DNA of 64,000 nt from Streptomyces sp. NBC_01353 (GTDB lineage Bacteria > Actinomycetota > Actinomycetes > Streptomycetales > Streptomycetaceae). Position 1 is the stretch's first letter. The number at the start of each line of letters is the position of its first letter. Position numbers and translations under genes: made by a program. The notes beneath the pieces were generated by a model, which did no database searches, was not told where the DNA came from, and worked only from the letters and a program-made list of their open reading frames with translations. The stretch lies in contig NZ_CP108352.1 of assembly GCF_036237275.1 (NCBI RefSeq), positions 8,395,501-8,459,500 on the forward strand, in the 5' to 3' direction. This document shows, one piece after another, positions 34,118 to 42,715 of this stretch.

Positions 34118-35221
34118 GTGTCTGCCGCAAGACCGCTCACCACCCTGCGCGCCATCGCCGTCACAGCGGCGCTTCCCCTCCTGCTCACCGCCTGCGGTTA
34201 CGGCTCCCAGGCCGACGACAGCAAGAAGACCGAGGTGGCCGCCGAGGGCGACAAGCTTTCCGCCGACACCGTCCGCATCGGCTACTTCCCGAACCTCACG
34301 CACGCCACGGCCCTCGTCGGCATCCAGGAAGGCCTGATCCAGAAGGAGCTCGGCGGCACCACGATCAAGCCGCAGACCTTCAACGCCGGCCCGTCCGAGA
34401 TCGAGGCGCTCAACGGCGGCTCACTCGACATCGGCTTCATCGGCCCCTCCCCGTCCATCAACGGCTACGTCAAGTCCAAGGGCAAGAACCTGCGGATCGT
34501 CTCCGGCTCCGCATCCGGTGGCGTGAAGCTCGTCGTCAACCCGGACAAGATCAAGACCCTCGATGACCTCAAGGGCAAGAAGATCGCCACTCCGCAGAAG
34601 GGCAACACCCAGGACGTCGCGTTCCTCAACTGGATCTCGGAGAAGGGCTGGAAGGTCGACTCCGAGAGCGGCAAGGGCGATGTCTCCGTGGTCCGCAGCG
34701 ACAACAAGGTGACCCCCAACGCGTACAAGTCCGGGTCGATCGACGGCGCCTGGGTACCGGAGCCGACCGCGTCCAAGCTGGTCAGCGAGGGCGGGAAGGT
34801 CCTCCTCGACGAGTCCACGCTGTGGCGCGACAAGAAGTTTGTGATCACGAACATCATCGTGTCGCAGACCTTCCTGAAGGAACACCCGGACGTGGTCGAA
34901 GCCGTGCTGCGCGGCACGGTGAAGACCAACGCGTGGATCAACTCCAACCCGGACAAGGCCAAGGCGTCGGCCAACGCCGCCCTGAAGGCCGAGACCGGCA
35001 AGGAGCTCGCCGCCGAGGTCATCGCCCCGGCTTGGCCGAGCATCCAGATCACCGACGACCCGCTGGCCGCCACCCTGAAGACGCAGGCCGACCACGCGGT
35101 CAAGACCGGTCTACTCAAGGAGCCCGACCTCAACGGCATCTACGACCTGACGCTTCTCAACAAGGTGCTGACGGCCGCCGGCAAGCCCGAGGTCTCCGAC
35201 GCCGGTCTCGGCGCCAAGTAA
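34118..35221 (+). CDS. Orphan sulfonate/taurine-type ABC substrate-binding lipoprotein
   Basis: 367 residues from a GTG. The signal sequence ends in the lipobox LTAC (ALPLLLTACGYGSQ). The body is the SsuA/TauA type (VRIGYFPNLTHATALVGIQ, then FNAGPSEIEALNGGSLDIGF and VVNPDKIKTLDDLKGKKIA). Such genes normally head an operon with ATPase and permease genes; here a terminator lies 80 bp after the stop and no transporter genes follow. It may use the SsuBC proteins encoded 6 kb upstream, or have lost its partners when the region to the right was rearranged. Leader 2 controls it. Confidence 0.88.
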   Translation: MSAARPLTTLRAIAVTAALPLLLTACGYGSQADDSKKTEVAAEGDKLSADTVRIGYFPNLTHATALVGIQEGLIQKELGGTTIKPQTFNAGPSEIEALNGGSLDIGFIGPSPSINGYVKSKGKNLRIVSGSASGGVKLVVNPDKIKTLDDLKGKKIATPQKGNTQDVAFLNWISEKGWKVDSESGKGDVSVVRSDNKVTPNAYKSGSIDGAWVPEPTASKLVSEGGKVLLDESTLWRDKKFVITNIIVSQTFLKEHPDVVEAVLRGTVKTNAWINSNPDKAKASANAALKAETGKELAAEVIAPAWPSIQITDDPLAATLKTQADHAVKTGLLKEPDLNGIYDLTLLNKVLTAAGKPEVSDAGLGAK

Positions 35222-35301
35222 GCGCGCACGTACCACAGTTCGGCCTCGAGGGGCCCTGGCCCACTTCTTCACAGTGGGCCAACCTCCCGCGCCGACATGA
35301 G

Positions 35302-35335
35302 AGAGGCCGTTGCGGAACACTCCGCAACGGCCTCT
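35302..35335. terminator. Terminator after the orphan binding protein (15-bp stem)
   Basis: AGAGGCCGTTGCGGA (35302-35316) pairs perfectly with TCCGCAACGGCCTCT (35321-35335) around the loop ACAC. It serves the binding-protein gene and perhaps the facing remnant. Confidence 0.9.
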
Positions 35336-35355
35336 TCCCATGAGGGCGGACGGCG

Positions 35356-35562
35356 CTACGCGGAGTCGGCGGCCACTCGGAACCCGATGTTGCCGGTCGA
35401 GCTGTCGGGTGTGTTGGAGCTGCGGGCGCCCACCCGGTAGCGGTTGCAATAGGAGTCGTGGCACAGGTACGAGCCGCCGCGCATCGCCCGAGAGGTCTCC
35501 TCGCCGGCGGCAAACCAGTCCGCGCAAAACTGATCCCAGCTCGTCCGGCACATGGCCGACAT
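35356..35562 (-). pseudogene. Formylglycine-generating enzyme, C-terminal remnant
   Basis: The minus strand encodes [19 protein letters not shown], then [18 protein letters not shown], the highly conserved C-terminus of the sulfatase-modifying factor (FGE) family, including both active-site Cys positions (LCHDSYC). The 68-residue frame begins inside the domain (WDQFCADWF); a stretch between ADWF and MRGGS is missing and the N-terminal 200 residues are gone. FGE converts a Cys of sulfatases to formylglycine, so a sulfatase gene may once have stood here. Confidence 0.8.
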
Positions 35563-36391
35563 CCCTGCGCGTTCGACGGCTCGGGAGGTCCGTGCGGTCT
35601 GGGCAAGTCTTCCGGCGAGCCTTCGAAGAGGGTTGCACTCACGGTTGTCTCCACAGTTGTCCGCACAGGCGGACCCAAAGTTGTGCCGGAGGTACTACCG
35701 GAGGTGTGCCCCCCTTTCGTGATCTTGAGCGTCTACCTGGGTCAGGATCCCAGCCTCGACCCGATCCACGAGACGTGGAAGGGGCGCGAACTCACACTGC
35801 GGTTCCTCGTCGTCGACATCGTGTGCATCGGCGCGATCAAGAAACGCAAGGAGCTCGCCGCCCGCTCCAAGCAGGTCGCCGCCAACGTCCGCGCCAAGAT
35901 GACAGTGTGCCCGCATCGGCGGCACCCACGGATCCGTCCTGACTACACCGGTGACCGCCACCGTCCCGAAGAACCAGCCCATCGGCCGCAAGCTCGCCCG
36001 CGGCGCCGTCCGGACCGCACTGGTCGGAGTCACCCTCGCCCAGGGCAACCCACTGGGAGCCCTCGCCTACTCGATGCCGCAGACCGTAGGCGCCACCGTG
36101 CTCGCATCCCGCCTCAACGCCGGCCGGCGCAGCCGCCCGCCGAGCAAGGCCCGCCGGCCACCCAGGGCCCCGCCCCGGTAACCCCGGAGCTCCGGGCACT
36201 CCGCGTCCGAACCCACCGGTGACGCAACCGCCCCACGATGGCCAGGCGCAGGCGCAGCCGCAGCCGCCGGCCCGATCGCGCCCGCCCGGCGCTCCCGCCC
36301 GACGGGCTCGCGCCCCGGTCCCGCCGCGCGGACGCCCCGCCCGCGCACCCCGGTCGCAGCGTCACCGGGCGCGCACCCGGCAGGCGAAAGC
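35563..36391. other. Decayed conjugative-transfer region
   Basis: Protein-like text appears in more than one frame: ELTLRFLVVDIVCIGAIKKR (about 35790-35850) and KLARGAVRTALVGVTLAQGN, then PLGALAYSMPQTVGATVLA (35984-36100). The second resembles the end of large VirB6/TrbL-like membrane proteins of Streptomyces integrative elements; a Pro/Gln-rich tail (QPPHDGQAQAQPQPP, near 36225) follows in another frame. I read it as frameshifted remains of one or two transfer genes. Confidence 0.4.
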
Positions 36392-36586
36392 ATGTCCCCG
36401 GCCGGGCAGGGCAGCGGTCCCCGCCGTCACGTGCAGGCACACCGAGCTGTCCAGCGCCGCACCCAGCGCGCGGCCACGCCGCCGGGCCGGTCGTCGAGCG
36501 GCGCCGACGGGTTCGACGCCTGGCTCGCCGACCGCGAGGAAGAGGAACTGGCCCGTCGGCGCAGGCCCCCGCGGCGTTCCTCGTGA
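36392..36586 (+). CDS. Small hydrophilic protein ahead of the NlpC/P60 gene
   Basis: A 64-residue frame starting MSPAGQGSGPRRHVQAHR and ending with an acidic-basic segment (GADGFDAWLADREEEEL then ARRRR). Its stop overlaps the GTG of the next gene (GTGA), which argues that it is or was translated. The N-terminal part may be shortened. Similar small charged proteins sit before the peptidoglycan hydrolase in transfer clusters; its role is unknown. Confidence 0.5.
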   Translation: MSPAGQGSGPRRHVQAHRAVQRRTQRAATPPGRSSSGADGFDAWLADREEEELARRRRPPRRSS

Positions 36587-37716
36587 CCAAGAAGCGCAAG
36601 CGGTGGCTGGCTGGCGGCGTGAGCCTGATCGTGCTGGCAATCGTCCTGATGGGAGCTGTTGCCGTACACGTCACCGGCCTCGGGAGCGAAGCCGAAGCGG
36701 CAGCCGCCCAGCACCAGTGCACCACCGGCAACGCCGACACGACGCAGATTTCCCAGCAGGTGCAGGCCGTACTGGCCGGAAGCACCGGCGATGTGAAGGT
36801 CTCCGGCCTGTCAGCGCCCAAGGAGCAGGTCGCCAACGCCAAAGTTATCGTCGCCACCGGCATCCAGATGCAGATCTCCGCCCGAGGGCAGGTCATCGCT
36901 CTCGCCACCGCACTGCAGGAGTCCACACTGCGCAACATCTCCTACGGTGACCGCGACTCCCTCGGACTGTTCCAGCAGCGCCCCTCCCAGGGCTGGGGAA
37001 CCAGGGAGCAGATCCTGGAGCCCGTCTACGCGTCTCAGAGGTTCTACAGCGCGCTGAAGTCTGTCAACGGCTGGGAGCAGATGCCGCTCACCGTCGCCGC
37101 CCAGAAAGTCCAGAAGTCCGGCTTCCCCGACGCCTACGCCCAGCACGAATCACTCGCCACCGCCCTGCAGCAGGCCATTGCCCCCACCCTCGGCGCCGCC
37201 GGAGGGCTGGCCCAGGCCGGGACCCTCCATCGGGCCGGCTGCACCGGCACCGGGCCCGCGACGGTCGACTACGGCACGATCCCTCCCGGCACCCTGCCCG
37301 CCGGCTACCAGATCCCCCTCGACGCGCCGCCCGCCGTCCGCACCGCAATCCGCTGGGCTCTCGGCCAACTCGGCACCCCGTACCAGTGGGGAGGCACCTG
37401 CACCAACCCCCACGGCCCGCTCGCCCGCAACCGCTGCGACTGCTCCTCACTGATACAGCGCGCCTACGGCGTCGCCGGCATCGAACTCACCCGCACCACC
37501 TACAGGCAGATCCACGACGGATACACCGTCCCAAGCACTGCCGTACGGCCGGGCGACCTCGTCTTCACAGTCGGCACAGCCACCCGGCCCGAACACGTCG
37601 CCATGGCCATCGGCAACGGACTCGTCGTCCACGCACCCCTACCAGGAAGAGTCGTCGAAGTCGCCGAACTCGCCACCCACGGAACGATCCTGCTCGTCCG
37701 CCGGATGGTGCAGTAG
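36583..37716 (+). CDS. Bifunctional lysozyme-like/NlpC-P60 peptidoglycan hydrolase of a conjugative element
   Basis: 377 residues from a GTG. A basic start and one membrane anchor (WLAGGVSLIVLAIVLMGAVAV, residues 9-29). A lytic-transglycosylase-like domain follows (about 85-210; QVIALATALQESTLRNISYG, then DSLGLFQQRPSQGWGT). The C-terminal NlpC/P60 endopeptidase has the catalytic Cys in CDCSSLIQRAYG (C287) and His in RPEHVAMAIG. Proteins with this pair of domains open the cell wall for type IV secretion in Gram-positive conjugation. No other intact transfer gene is present, so it is likely a leftover of an integrative element. Confidence 0.85.
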   Translation: MTKKRKRWLAGGVSLIVLAIVLMGAVAVHVTGLGSEAEAAAAQHQCTTGNADTTQISQQVQAVLAGSTGDVKVSGLSAPKEQVANAKVIVATGIQMQISARGQVIALATALQESTLRNISYGDRDSLGLFQQRPSQGWGTREQILEPVYASQRFYSALKSVNGWEQMPLTVAAQKVQKSGFPDAYAQHESLATALQQAIAPTLGAAGGLAQAGTLHRAGCTGTGPATVDYGTIPPGTLPAGYQIPLDAPPAVRTAIRWALGQLGTPYQWGGTCTNPHGPLARNRCDCSSLIQRAYGVAGIELTRTTYRQIHDGYTVPSTAVRPGDLVFTVGTATRPEHVAMAIGNGLVVHAPLPGRVVEVAELATHGTILLVRRMVQ

Positions 37717-37817
37717 GCCCGTGGGCCGGTTTCGAAAGAGATGAAGGTGTCCGTCGCGCCGAAGGAGGTCTTCAATCGAGCTCGACGCCAACGGTGAGCC
37801 GGGCTGGTACATCGCCC

Positions 37818-37854
37818 AGCAGAGCCCCCGCCCGACCTGGGCGGGGGCTCTGCT
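37818..37854. terminator. Terminator hairpin (16-bp perfect stem)
   Basis: AGCAGAGCCCCCGCCC (37818-37833) pairs perfectly with GGGCGGGGGCTCTGCT (37839-37854) around GACCT. It separates the transfer remnant from the secreted-protein gene. Confidence 0.9.
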
Positions 37855-37927
37855 GGCCTGCGCCCGCAGCGCTGCCGACGCATACTGAAAGCATCCGCCT
37901 CGGGGGTGACGAGGTAGGGAGCCGATC

Positions 37928-38770
37928 ATGGCTGTCGCTGCCAGAGGATGGATCGCGGGCGCTGCTGCCGCAGCTCTGGCGGTGAGCCTTTCGGGTTTCG
38001 CTCCAACGCCCGCCAGGGGCGCGGTGCCTGCGCTGACGTGGGAGCAAGAGTGTCCGCTTGCACGAGAGAGGGTGTCGGAGCCGCTGGGCTACGAAGCGGT
38101 GTACGACCAATTCACCGACGAAGCCCGCACCTGCTCAGTCATCCACAACACCTCACCCGGCGTCCTCTGGATCAGCGTCGACCCGCCGAACACGACTGTC
38201 TTCCTGAATGGTTCCACCACGTCTCTCGAACCAAAGGGCTGGTTCGCGGAGGCCGGTGCGCTGGCCGTCGGGGGCGCGAGTGACACGCGGGTACCCATTC
38301 TCAGCGATGGTCACGCGGTGATCCAGCAAAGAGCGCCCACTGACTTCACCTTCTGGATGGCAGATCCCCGGAGCCAGTGGAAAGCCGAGTTCGCTGTCCA
38401 GGTCAGCGAGTTCACCTTCAACAAGATCCCGTATGCGACCTGGCTCAGTGCACGTTTCAACCTTCAGCGCAACGTTCAACAGTGCGCTTCCGCCGCGACC
38501 GCGCTCTGGGAGCGTCTCAGCACCACTGATCGACCGGCGCCCATGCAAGACGTCATTGATCAACTCGCCACCGCCGCCGAGACCGTGGAGACATGCAAGC
38601 CGATCCACGAGGCATTCGATCCACCACCCGCGCACCGCACCCCCAGGGCTGCCAACGCCTGGGACGACTTGCTGAACAGGGTCAAGGCCAAGGGGACTGC
38701 CTGGGCGGAGAATGTGTTCGAGTTCGCCGTACGCCACCCTGAAGCGATCACTCGTCTTCCAAGGGTGTGA
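37928..38770 (+). CDS. Secreted protein of unknown function
   Basis: 280 residues with a clear signal peptide (MAVAARGWIAGAAAAALAV, cleavage near PARGA at about 33). The mature part has Cys at TCSVIH and VETCKP and a beta-rich middle (SPGVLWISVDPPNTTVFLNG, then SQWKAEFAVQVSEFTF). The helical C-terminus starts near WLSARFNLQRNVQQC. No recognised domain. It stands alone between two strong hairpins, so it is probably its own transcription unit. The family and target are unknown. Confidence 0.8.
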   Translation: MAVAARGWIAGAAAAALAVSLSGFAPTPARGAVPALTWEQECPLARERVSEPLGYEAVYDQFTDEARTCSVIHNTSPGVLWISVDPPNTTVFLNGSTTSLEPKGWFAEAGALAVGGASDTRVPILSDGHAVIQQRAPTDFTFWMADPRSQWKAEFAVQVSEFTFNKIPYATWLSARFNLQRNVQQCASAATALWERLSTTDRPAPMQDVIDQLATAAETVETCKPIHEAFDPPPAHRTPRAANAWDDLLNRVKAKGTAWAENVFEFAVRHPEAITRLPRV

Positions 38771-38817
38771 GGTGCGCGCCGAGGCGCAGTGCCGTCCTCG
38801 CAGCTGTGCTGTCAGGT

Positions 38818-38845
38818 GTGCCGGGGTGTGTGCACACCCCGGCAC
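38818..38845. terminator. Terminator hairpin (13-bp perfect stem)
   Basis: GTGCCGGGGTGTG (38818-38830) pairs with CACACCCCGGCAC (38833-38845) with only two bases between, so the real loop takes in stem-tip bases. It lies between the convergent secreted-protein gene and the HNH remnant and can serve both. Confidence 0.8.
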
Positions 38846-38882
38846 GAGACCGGCGGTCTGCCAGGAGCCCTCGACGGGGCTG

Positions 38883-39185
38883 CTACGGCGCGGGGGTGTA
38901 GTGGACGACGGTGGTCTCGCACGCCTCGGCGTAGACCTTGAGCGCGTCGGCCTCGGCCTGGTCGGCGGTGCGGCCCCAGCGGAGCTCGGTGGCGGTCCAC
39001 TCGCCGACGTAGCAGCAGTGCGCGTCGGGCAGCGGCGGCATCCACCCGCCGGATCCTGGTCGCTCTTGGAACGGTTGGACCGGGCGGTCACCGCGACCAG
39101 GCTCGTGGCGGCGTCCTGGTCGTTCGCGTACGCCTCCCGTCGCTTCGCATCCCAGCCCGAGGCCCCAGCTGGCAGGGAGCGGTAC
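38883..39185 (-). pseudogene. HNH/DUF1524-type nuclease, C-terminal remnant with frameshift
   Basis: From 39172 the minus strand reads GWDAKRREAYANDQDAATSL, then VAVTARSNRSKSDQDPA. It continues one frame over as GWMPPLPDAHCCYVGEWTA, then LRWGRTADQAEADALKVYA to the end VVHYTPAP. Together this is the usual C-terminus of actinobacterial secreted HNH nucleases. A single missing base near 39045 breaks the frame, and the upstream part with the DHMVPLAEAW-type HNH core is absent. Confidence 0.7.
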
Positions 39186-39650
39186 CTGAACCGTGAGGTA
39201 TTCCTGCGTACGAGTGTCGCGAGCGGTCACGTCCGCTGGCGTGGTTCCAGCTGGTCCGGCGAGGTAGCTGCCGGAGCGGACTGGACGTTCCCCGAGCGTG
39301 GGGCCGATGTTCGGAGCTGGAGGTGATGTCAGGGGGAGTAGCTACGGTACGCGCTGTGGACGCTGCTGATCTTGACGATCGGGCCCGGACGCAGTCTGGT
39401 TGCATTCCGCCGCATCTGGCTTCTCGACTTCTCGAACTCGGCCATGCCGAGACGGTGGAGTTCTGGGCCGGCCACGGGGAGTGGTTCTGCGCGGGAGTGG
39501 GCACGGCTGCTCGGCTAACAGGGCCGACAGGCAGAGGCACTGGAGATACTCGCCCCGTACCTCGCTACCCCGTACTTTACGGACACAGAATGCAGTGCCC
39601 TCAGTCGAGGAGCACGACGAGCAGTACAAAAGCACGTTGTCCCAAAGGAA
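39186..39650. other. Gene-free region
   Basis: Short open frames only. The last 60 bp before 39651 are AT-richer and probably carry the promoter of the SRPBCC gene. Confidence 0.4.
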
Positions 39651-40154
39651 ATGATGCGCACCATGAAATACACCGTCTCCATCGAGATCGCCCTGCCGCG
39701 GGAGAAGGTGGTCCAGCTGCTCGCCGACCCGGCACACCTGCCGAAATGGCTGCGGGGCCTGGTGCTGCACGAGCCGCTGAGTGGGGAGCACGGGCAGCTC
39801 GGCACCAAGTCGCGGGTCGTGATGCAGATGGGCCAGCGGAAGATCGAGTGCACCGAGACCATCACACGCCGGGAACCGGCAGACCTTCGCGAGATCCCGA
39901 AAACGAGCGTCGTTCACTTCGACCGAGAGATCGTCGGCGAGGGCATGTGGAGCGCCGTGCGCGACCGGCTGACCGAAGCCAGCCCGGAAACGACGCTCTG
40001 GGAGAGCGAGAACGAATACCGGTTTAGCGGCTTTCTAATGAAGCTGGTGGGACTTCTGATGCCCGGCGCCTTCCGTAAGCAGTCGCAACAGCACATGCAG
40101 GACTTCAAGGCGTTCGCCGAGCAGGGAAAGGACGTCCGCGAGGCGACGGACTGA
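39651..40154 (+). CDS. SRPBCC-family (START-like) protein
   Basis: 167 residues. The START-like fold is suggested by the opening YTVSIEIALPREKVVQLLADP, a beta-strand-rich middle (GTKSRVVMQMGQRKIECTETI), and a long C-terminal helix (FRKQSQQHMQDFKAFAEQG). Such proteins bind lipids or polyketides, or are small enzymes; the ligand is not known. The ATG follows CCCAAAGGAA closely; M at 39663 is an alternative start. It is a single gene with no operon partner. Confidence 0.8.
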   Translation: MMRTMKYTVSIEIALPREKVVQLLADPAHLPKWLRGLVLHEPLSGEHGQLGTKSRVVMQMGQRKIECTETITRREPADLREIPKTSVVHFDREIVGEGMWSAVRDRLTEASPETTLWESENEYRFSGFLMKLVGLLMPGAFRKQSQQHMQDFKAFAEQGKDVREATD

Positions 40155-40168
40155 TCTGCCGTAACTGG

Positions 40169-40582
40169 TCAGGCGTCTGACGGCGTGGCGTGTTGATCTT
40201 CCCTTCGTTCGTAGATGACCGATGGGGCAAGTTCCACCGGCGCTGTCTGGAGATGACCGTTGCCGAAGGCGGCGAGGCTGGCGCTGCGGCGCGCGACACG
40301 CTCCGCAGCCATCCAGGCATCCGTCCGGAGCGGCTGGCGATCCGCTGCCGCGAGTTCGTCGGCCGGCTTGCGCTCCGCGTTGCGTTCGGCCTCCATCTGG
40401 TTGAGCTGCTGCTGCAGGTCGGCGATGTGCTGCTTGCGGCCCAGCAGCGCCTCGCCCAGCACATCGCCGCGGCACCAATCGCAGTCGTGGGCGCACCCTT
40501 GACCACGTTGGGCGAGGATGCGCCCCTTCAGCGTCTCCTCCTGCCCTGTCTCCACACGAGATCGCGGGCGGGAACGGTCCAC
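40169..40582 (-). CDS. Hypothetical protein with Cys/His cluster and coiled coil
   Basis: 137 residues. A short Cys-rich stretch (GCAHDCDWCRGD, about 28-40) is followed by a probable coiled coil (HIADLQQQLNQMEAERNAER). The Cys/His spacing could bind zinc. I recognise no family, and the frame is convergent with the SRPBCC gene, 14 bp apart. Residues rich in Ala and Arg and the lack of a clear ribosome site leave some doubt that it is real. Confidence 0.45.
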   Translation of the reverse strand: MDRSRPRSRVETGQEETLKGRILAQRGQGCAHDCDWCRGDVLGEALLGRKQHIADLQQQLNQMEAERNAERKPADELAAADRQPLRTDAWMAAERVARRSASLAAFGNGHLQTAPVELAPSVIYERREDQHATPSDA

Positions 40583-40830
40583 CGGATCGGAGCAGAATGG
40601 CCGCGCGGTGGCGGCGAGCGCCCTCGTCGCCCTGCCTGCGGCTCTACCAGGTTCCGGGCAGGAAGGCGGGGAGACCTCGTGCCGGGACCTTCCTGGTGCT
40701 ACGTGTCGTCCGGGGTGTCCTCAGCCAAGAGCTGCGCGCCGATGTCGATGGCCCAGGCAAGGGCCCAAGCCCGCAAGTCGGTGATCTGGCTGGAGGTGAG
40801 GTGGTGTCGTTCGTCTCCCCATGGATCGCC
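40583..40830. other. Gene-poor stretch
   Basis: On the minus strand 40790-40700 reads LTSSQITDLRAWALAWAID, then GAQLLAEDTPDD and a stop, a helical phrase that may be the end of a small gene whose start is not visible. Nothing else stands out. Confidence 0.3.
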
Positions 40831-40896
40831 TTGTGTCGAGCGTTTGACACAAGATCCCGACCAGGGCATCTTGTACCCACTGCTTGATACAAGATG
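40831..40896. promoter_or_regulatory. Two tandem inverted repeats upstream of the GntR operon
   Basis: TTGTGTC (40831-40837) pairs with GACACAA (40846-40852). CATCTTGTA (40867-40875) pairs with TACAAGATG (40888-40896). They sit directly before the membrane gene at 40915 and are likely operators for the GntR protein encoded by the same operon. Confidence 0.6.
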
Positions 40897-40914
40897 ATCT
40901 GGGGGGATCTTCAA

Positions 40915-41701
40915 ATGCTCGACACCGCCCCGCTCCGGTCCCGGCTCCTCGACCACGCCGACCACTACGCCCGCTGGTCCGGCCTGGCCATCGGTATCGT
41001 GGCCGCACAGCAGTTGGTCACGATGGACAGCGGCGACATCACGATGCCCCCTCGTGTTCGCCATCACCGCCTTCGGCCTGTGCGCGGTGGGCGGTGTCCT
41101 GCTCGGCGACGCCCTGACCCTGCGCCCCCAGGAAGCGGTACGCACCGCGAGTCTCGCCCCGCGCCTGATGCAAGACCAAGTGCCGCCCCGCATGGCGCCC
41201 CTGCTTCTTCTGCAGGCGGCGTCCCTCGTCACTCTGCTGGCGATCGGTGCGGTCACAGCCTCCTCCGACCCCGACCGGGCGGGGCGTGCCATCACCGTCA
41301 CCTGCGACGGGATGCGTGCATCGCTCGGTCCCTGGCCCGGCCTGTACTACAGCGGCCCGATGTTCGCCGCCCTCGCGGTCGGAACCCCCGTCTGCGTCTG
41401 GGCCCTGCGCCGTATCTCCCACGGCCCGGGCGACGACCAGCAGCGCCGCGACCGCGCGTGGGCGATCACCGGAGCCTGGGGGCTGCTGGTGTCGAGCCAG
41501 GTGCTGCTCGTCGTGCTCATGATTCTCGTCGCGCTCACGGAGACGGCCTGCGCCGGCCCGCTGGGCGCCGCCACCATCGTGGTGATCTGCCCGCTGGGCC
41601 TGCTGAGCCTGTTCACCTTCGGATGGTCCCTGGTTACCGTGGTGGTACCCCGGGCGGTTGACGACGAGGCAGCCGACGATGGGACTTTCGACGATGAGTG
41701 A
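40915..41701 (+). pseudogene. Membrane protein gene with a frameshift near 41045
   Basis: From the ATG at 40915 the first frame gives LLDHADHYARWSGLAIGIV through MDSGDITMP. After one extra base in the C-run near 41045-41049, the second frame continues VFAITAFGLCAVGGVLLGDAL to the stop at 41701. Together they make a protein of about 260 residues with six membrane helices, of the type often encoded before YtrA-type GntR regulators in Streptomyces. Either the gene is broken here, or the long second frame is expressed from an internal start (41054). Confidence 0.7.
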
Positions 41702-42185
41702 CCCCGCCGTCCGCGTCGACATCACCAGCCAGGTACCGCCGTACGAGCAGATCCGCGCCCAGCTGGCCGCGCTGATCCGCACCAGCCGGCTGGCCGAGGG
41801 CGAGCGCCTGCCTACCGTGCGCCAGCTCGCCGCCGACCTCGGCCTGGCGCCGGGCACTGTGGCCCGCGCCTACCGCGAGCTGGAGGCTGCCGAGCTGATC
41901 CGCACCCGCCGTGGCGCGGGCACCCGGGTTGCGGCGCTCCCGTCCGAGCCGCACAGGCACGATGTCGACCAACTCACCACTCTGGCCCGGGACTTCACCT
42001 CCGCTGCCCGAGCGCTCGGCGCCGACACGGAGGACATTCTGACCGCCGTCCGCGACGCCTTGGATCCAGGACCCGCCTCCCCTTCGGCCACCGCCGACAG
42101 CGGAGAGGGTGGGCCCAAGACGGCCAGCGTCGGCGCAAGTCACGGAGGTGAGGAAACAGGCTTGAGTGGCAGGCGTGCGAAGTAG
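41694..42185 (+). CDS. YtrA-type GntR regulator
   Basis: 163 residues. The winged helix is at residues 12-75 (VPPYEQIRAQLAALIRTSRL, then RLPTVRQLAADLGLAPGTV). There is no large effector domain; only a short helical part and a disordered tail follow, as in the YtrA subgroup that controls membrane or ABC genes. Its ATG overlaps the end of the membrane gene by 8 bp, so the pair is translationally coupled. The tandem palindromes at 40831-40896 are likely binding sites. Confidence 0.87.
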   Translation: MSDPAVRVDITSQVPPYEQIRAQLAALIRTSRLAEGERLPTVRQLAADLGLAPGTVARAYRELEAAELIRTRRGAGTRVAALPSEPHRHDVDQLTTLARDFTSAARALGADTEDILTAVRDALDPGPASPSATADSGEGGPKTASVGASHGGEETGLSGRRAK

Positions 42186-42715
42186 CCACAGGTAGCAGTG
42201 GTGATGAGCCTCTGTTTTGCGTGGCGCGGCCATTGAAACGTTTCGTTCCTAGGGTCCTGGCGTAGCCGGAGAATGTCCACTCCGGATCGGCCAGAGGAAC
42301 AGGACCGGCATCTGGACTTCCAGTCGTGGCGGACGACCCAGGTGTGGTAACAGTTCGAAACAGCAAAGCCGGACCAGATCGACCGAGACGACATCCGGCG
42401 TCCACCTGCCCAGGACCACATCACCCGAGATTTCCAGCACCCGAACGGGACGAGGCGCTGGCCGACAGGGACGCCGCGCTGGGCGTCACTGCGTTGCCCA
42501 CCAGCCTCAGCAGAGGCTCGCCCCTCCCGGCGGGCGGACCCGCCGCCCCCTGCCGCCGCGGGGACGGCGGTGACCAGCCGCCGGGGCGGCTGGACCCCCG
42601 AATGGGTGGGGTTGGCGGTTCACATGGCGAGCCGTGAGGCGACTTTCCTAGGCTGCGGCGGCATGAAGGGGCGGCGGCCAGTGCTCGCCTCGCGGTGATG
42701 GGCGCTGGAGCACGG
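42186..42715. other. Gene-free region with an orphan LacI-like palindrome
   Basis: Apart from the palindrome at 42235-42244 there is nothing recognisable. Short GC-driven frames occur on both strands. Confidence 0.4.
42235..42244. promoter_or_regulatory. LacI-type palindrome GAAACGTTTC
   Basis: A perfect 10-bp palindrome in the context TTGAAACGTTTCGT, the shape of operators bound by LacI-family sugar regulators of actinobacteria. No sugar gene or LacI gene is nearby, so its original gene has probably been lost. Confidence 0.45.

Noticed and set aside
33925-34170. ORF starting MSSGAAWHRPRLDMHLRGI as the second leader peptide
   Set aside because: It has no nearby stop and no Cys pattern; the true leader is at 33730-33831 with a strong ribosome site.
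40699-41301. 200-residue minus-strand frame
   Set aside because: Antisense to the membrane gene of the GntR operon; only its last 30 residues look protein-like and they have no start.
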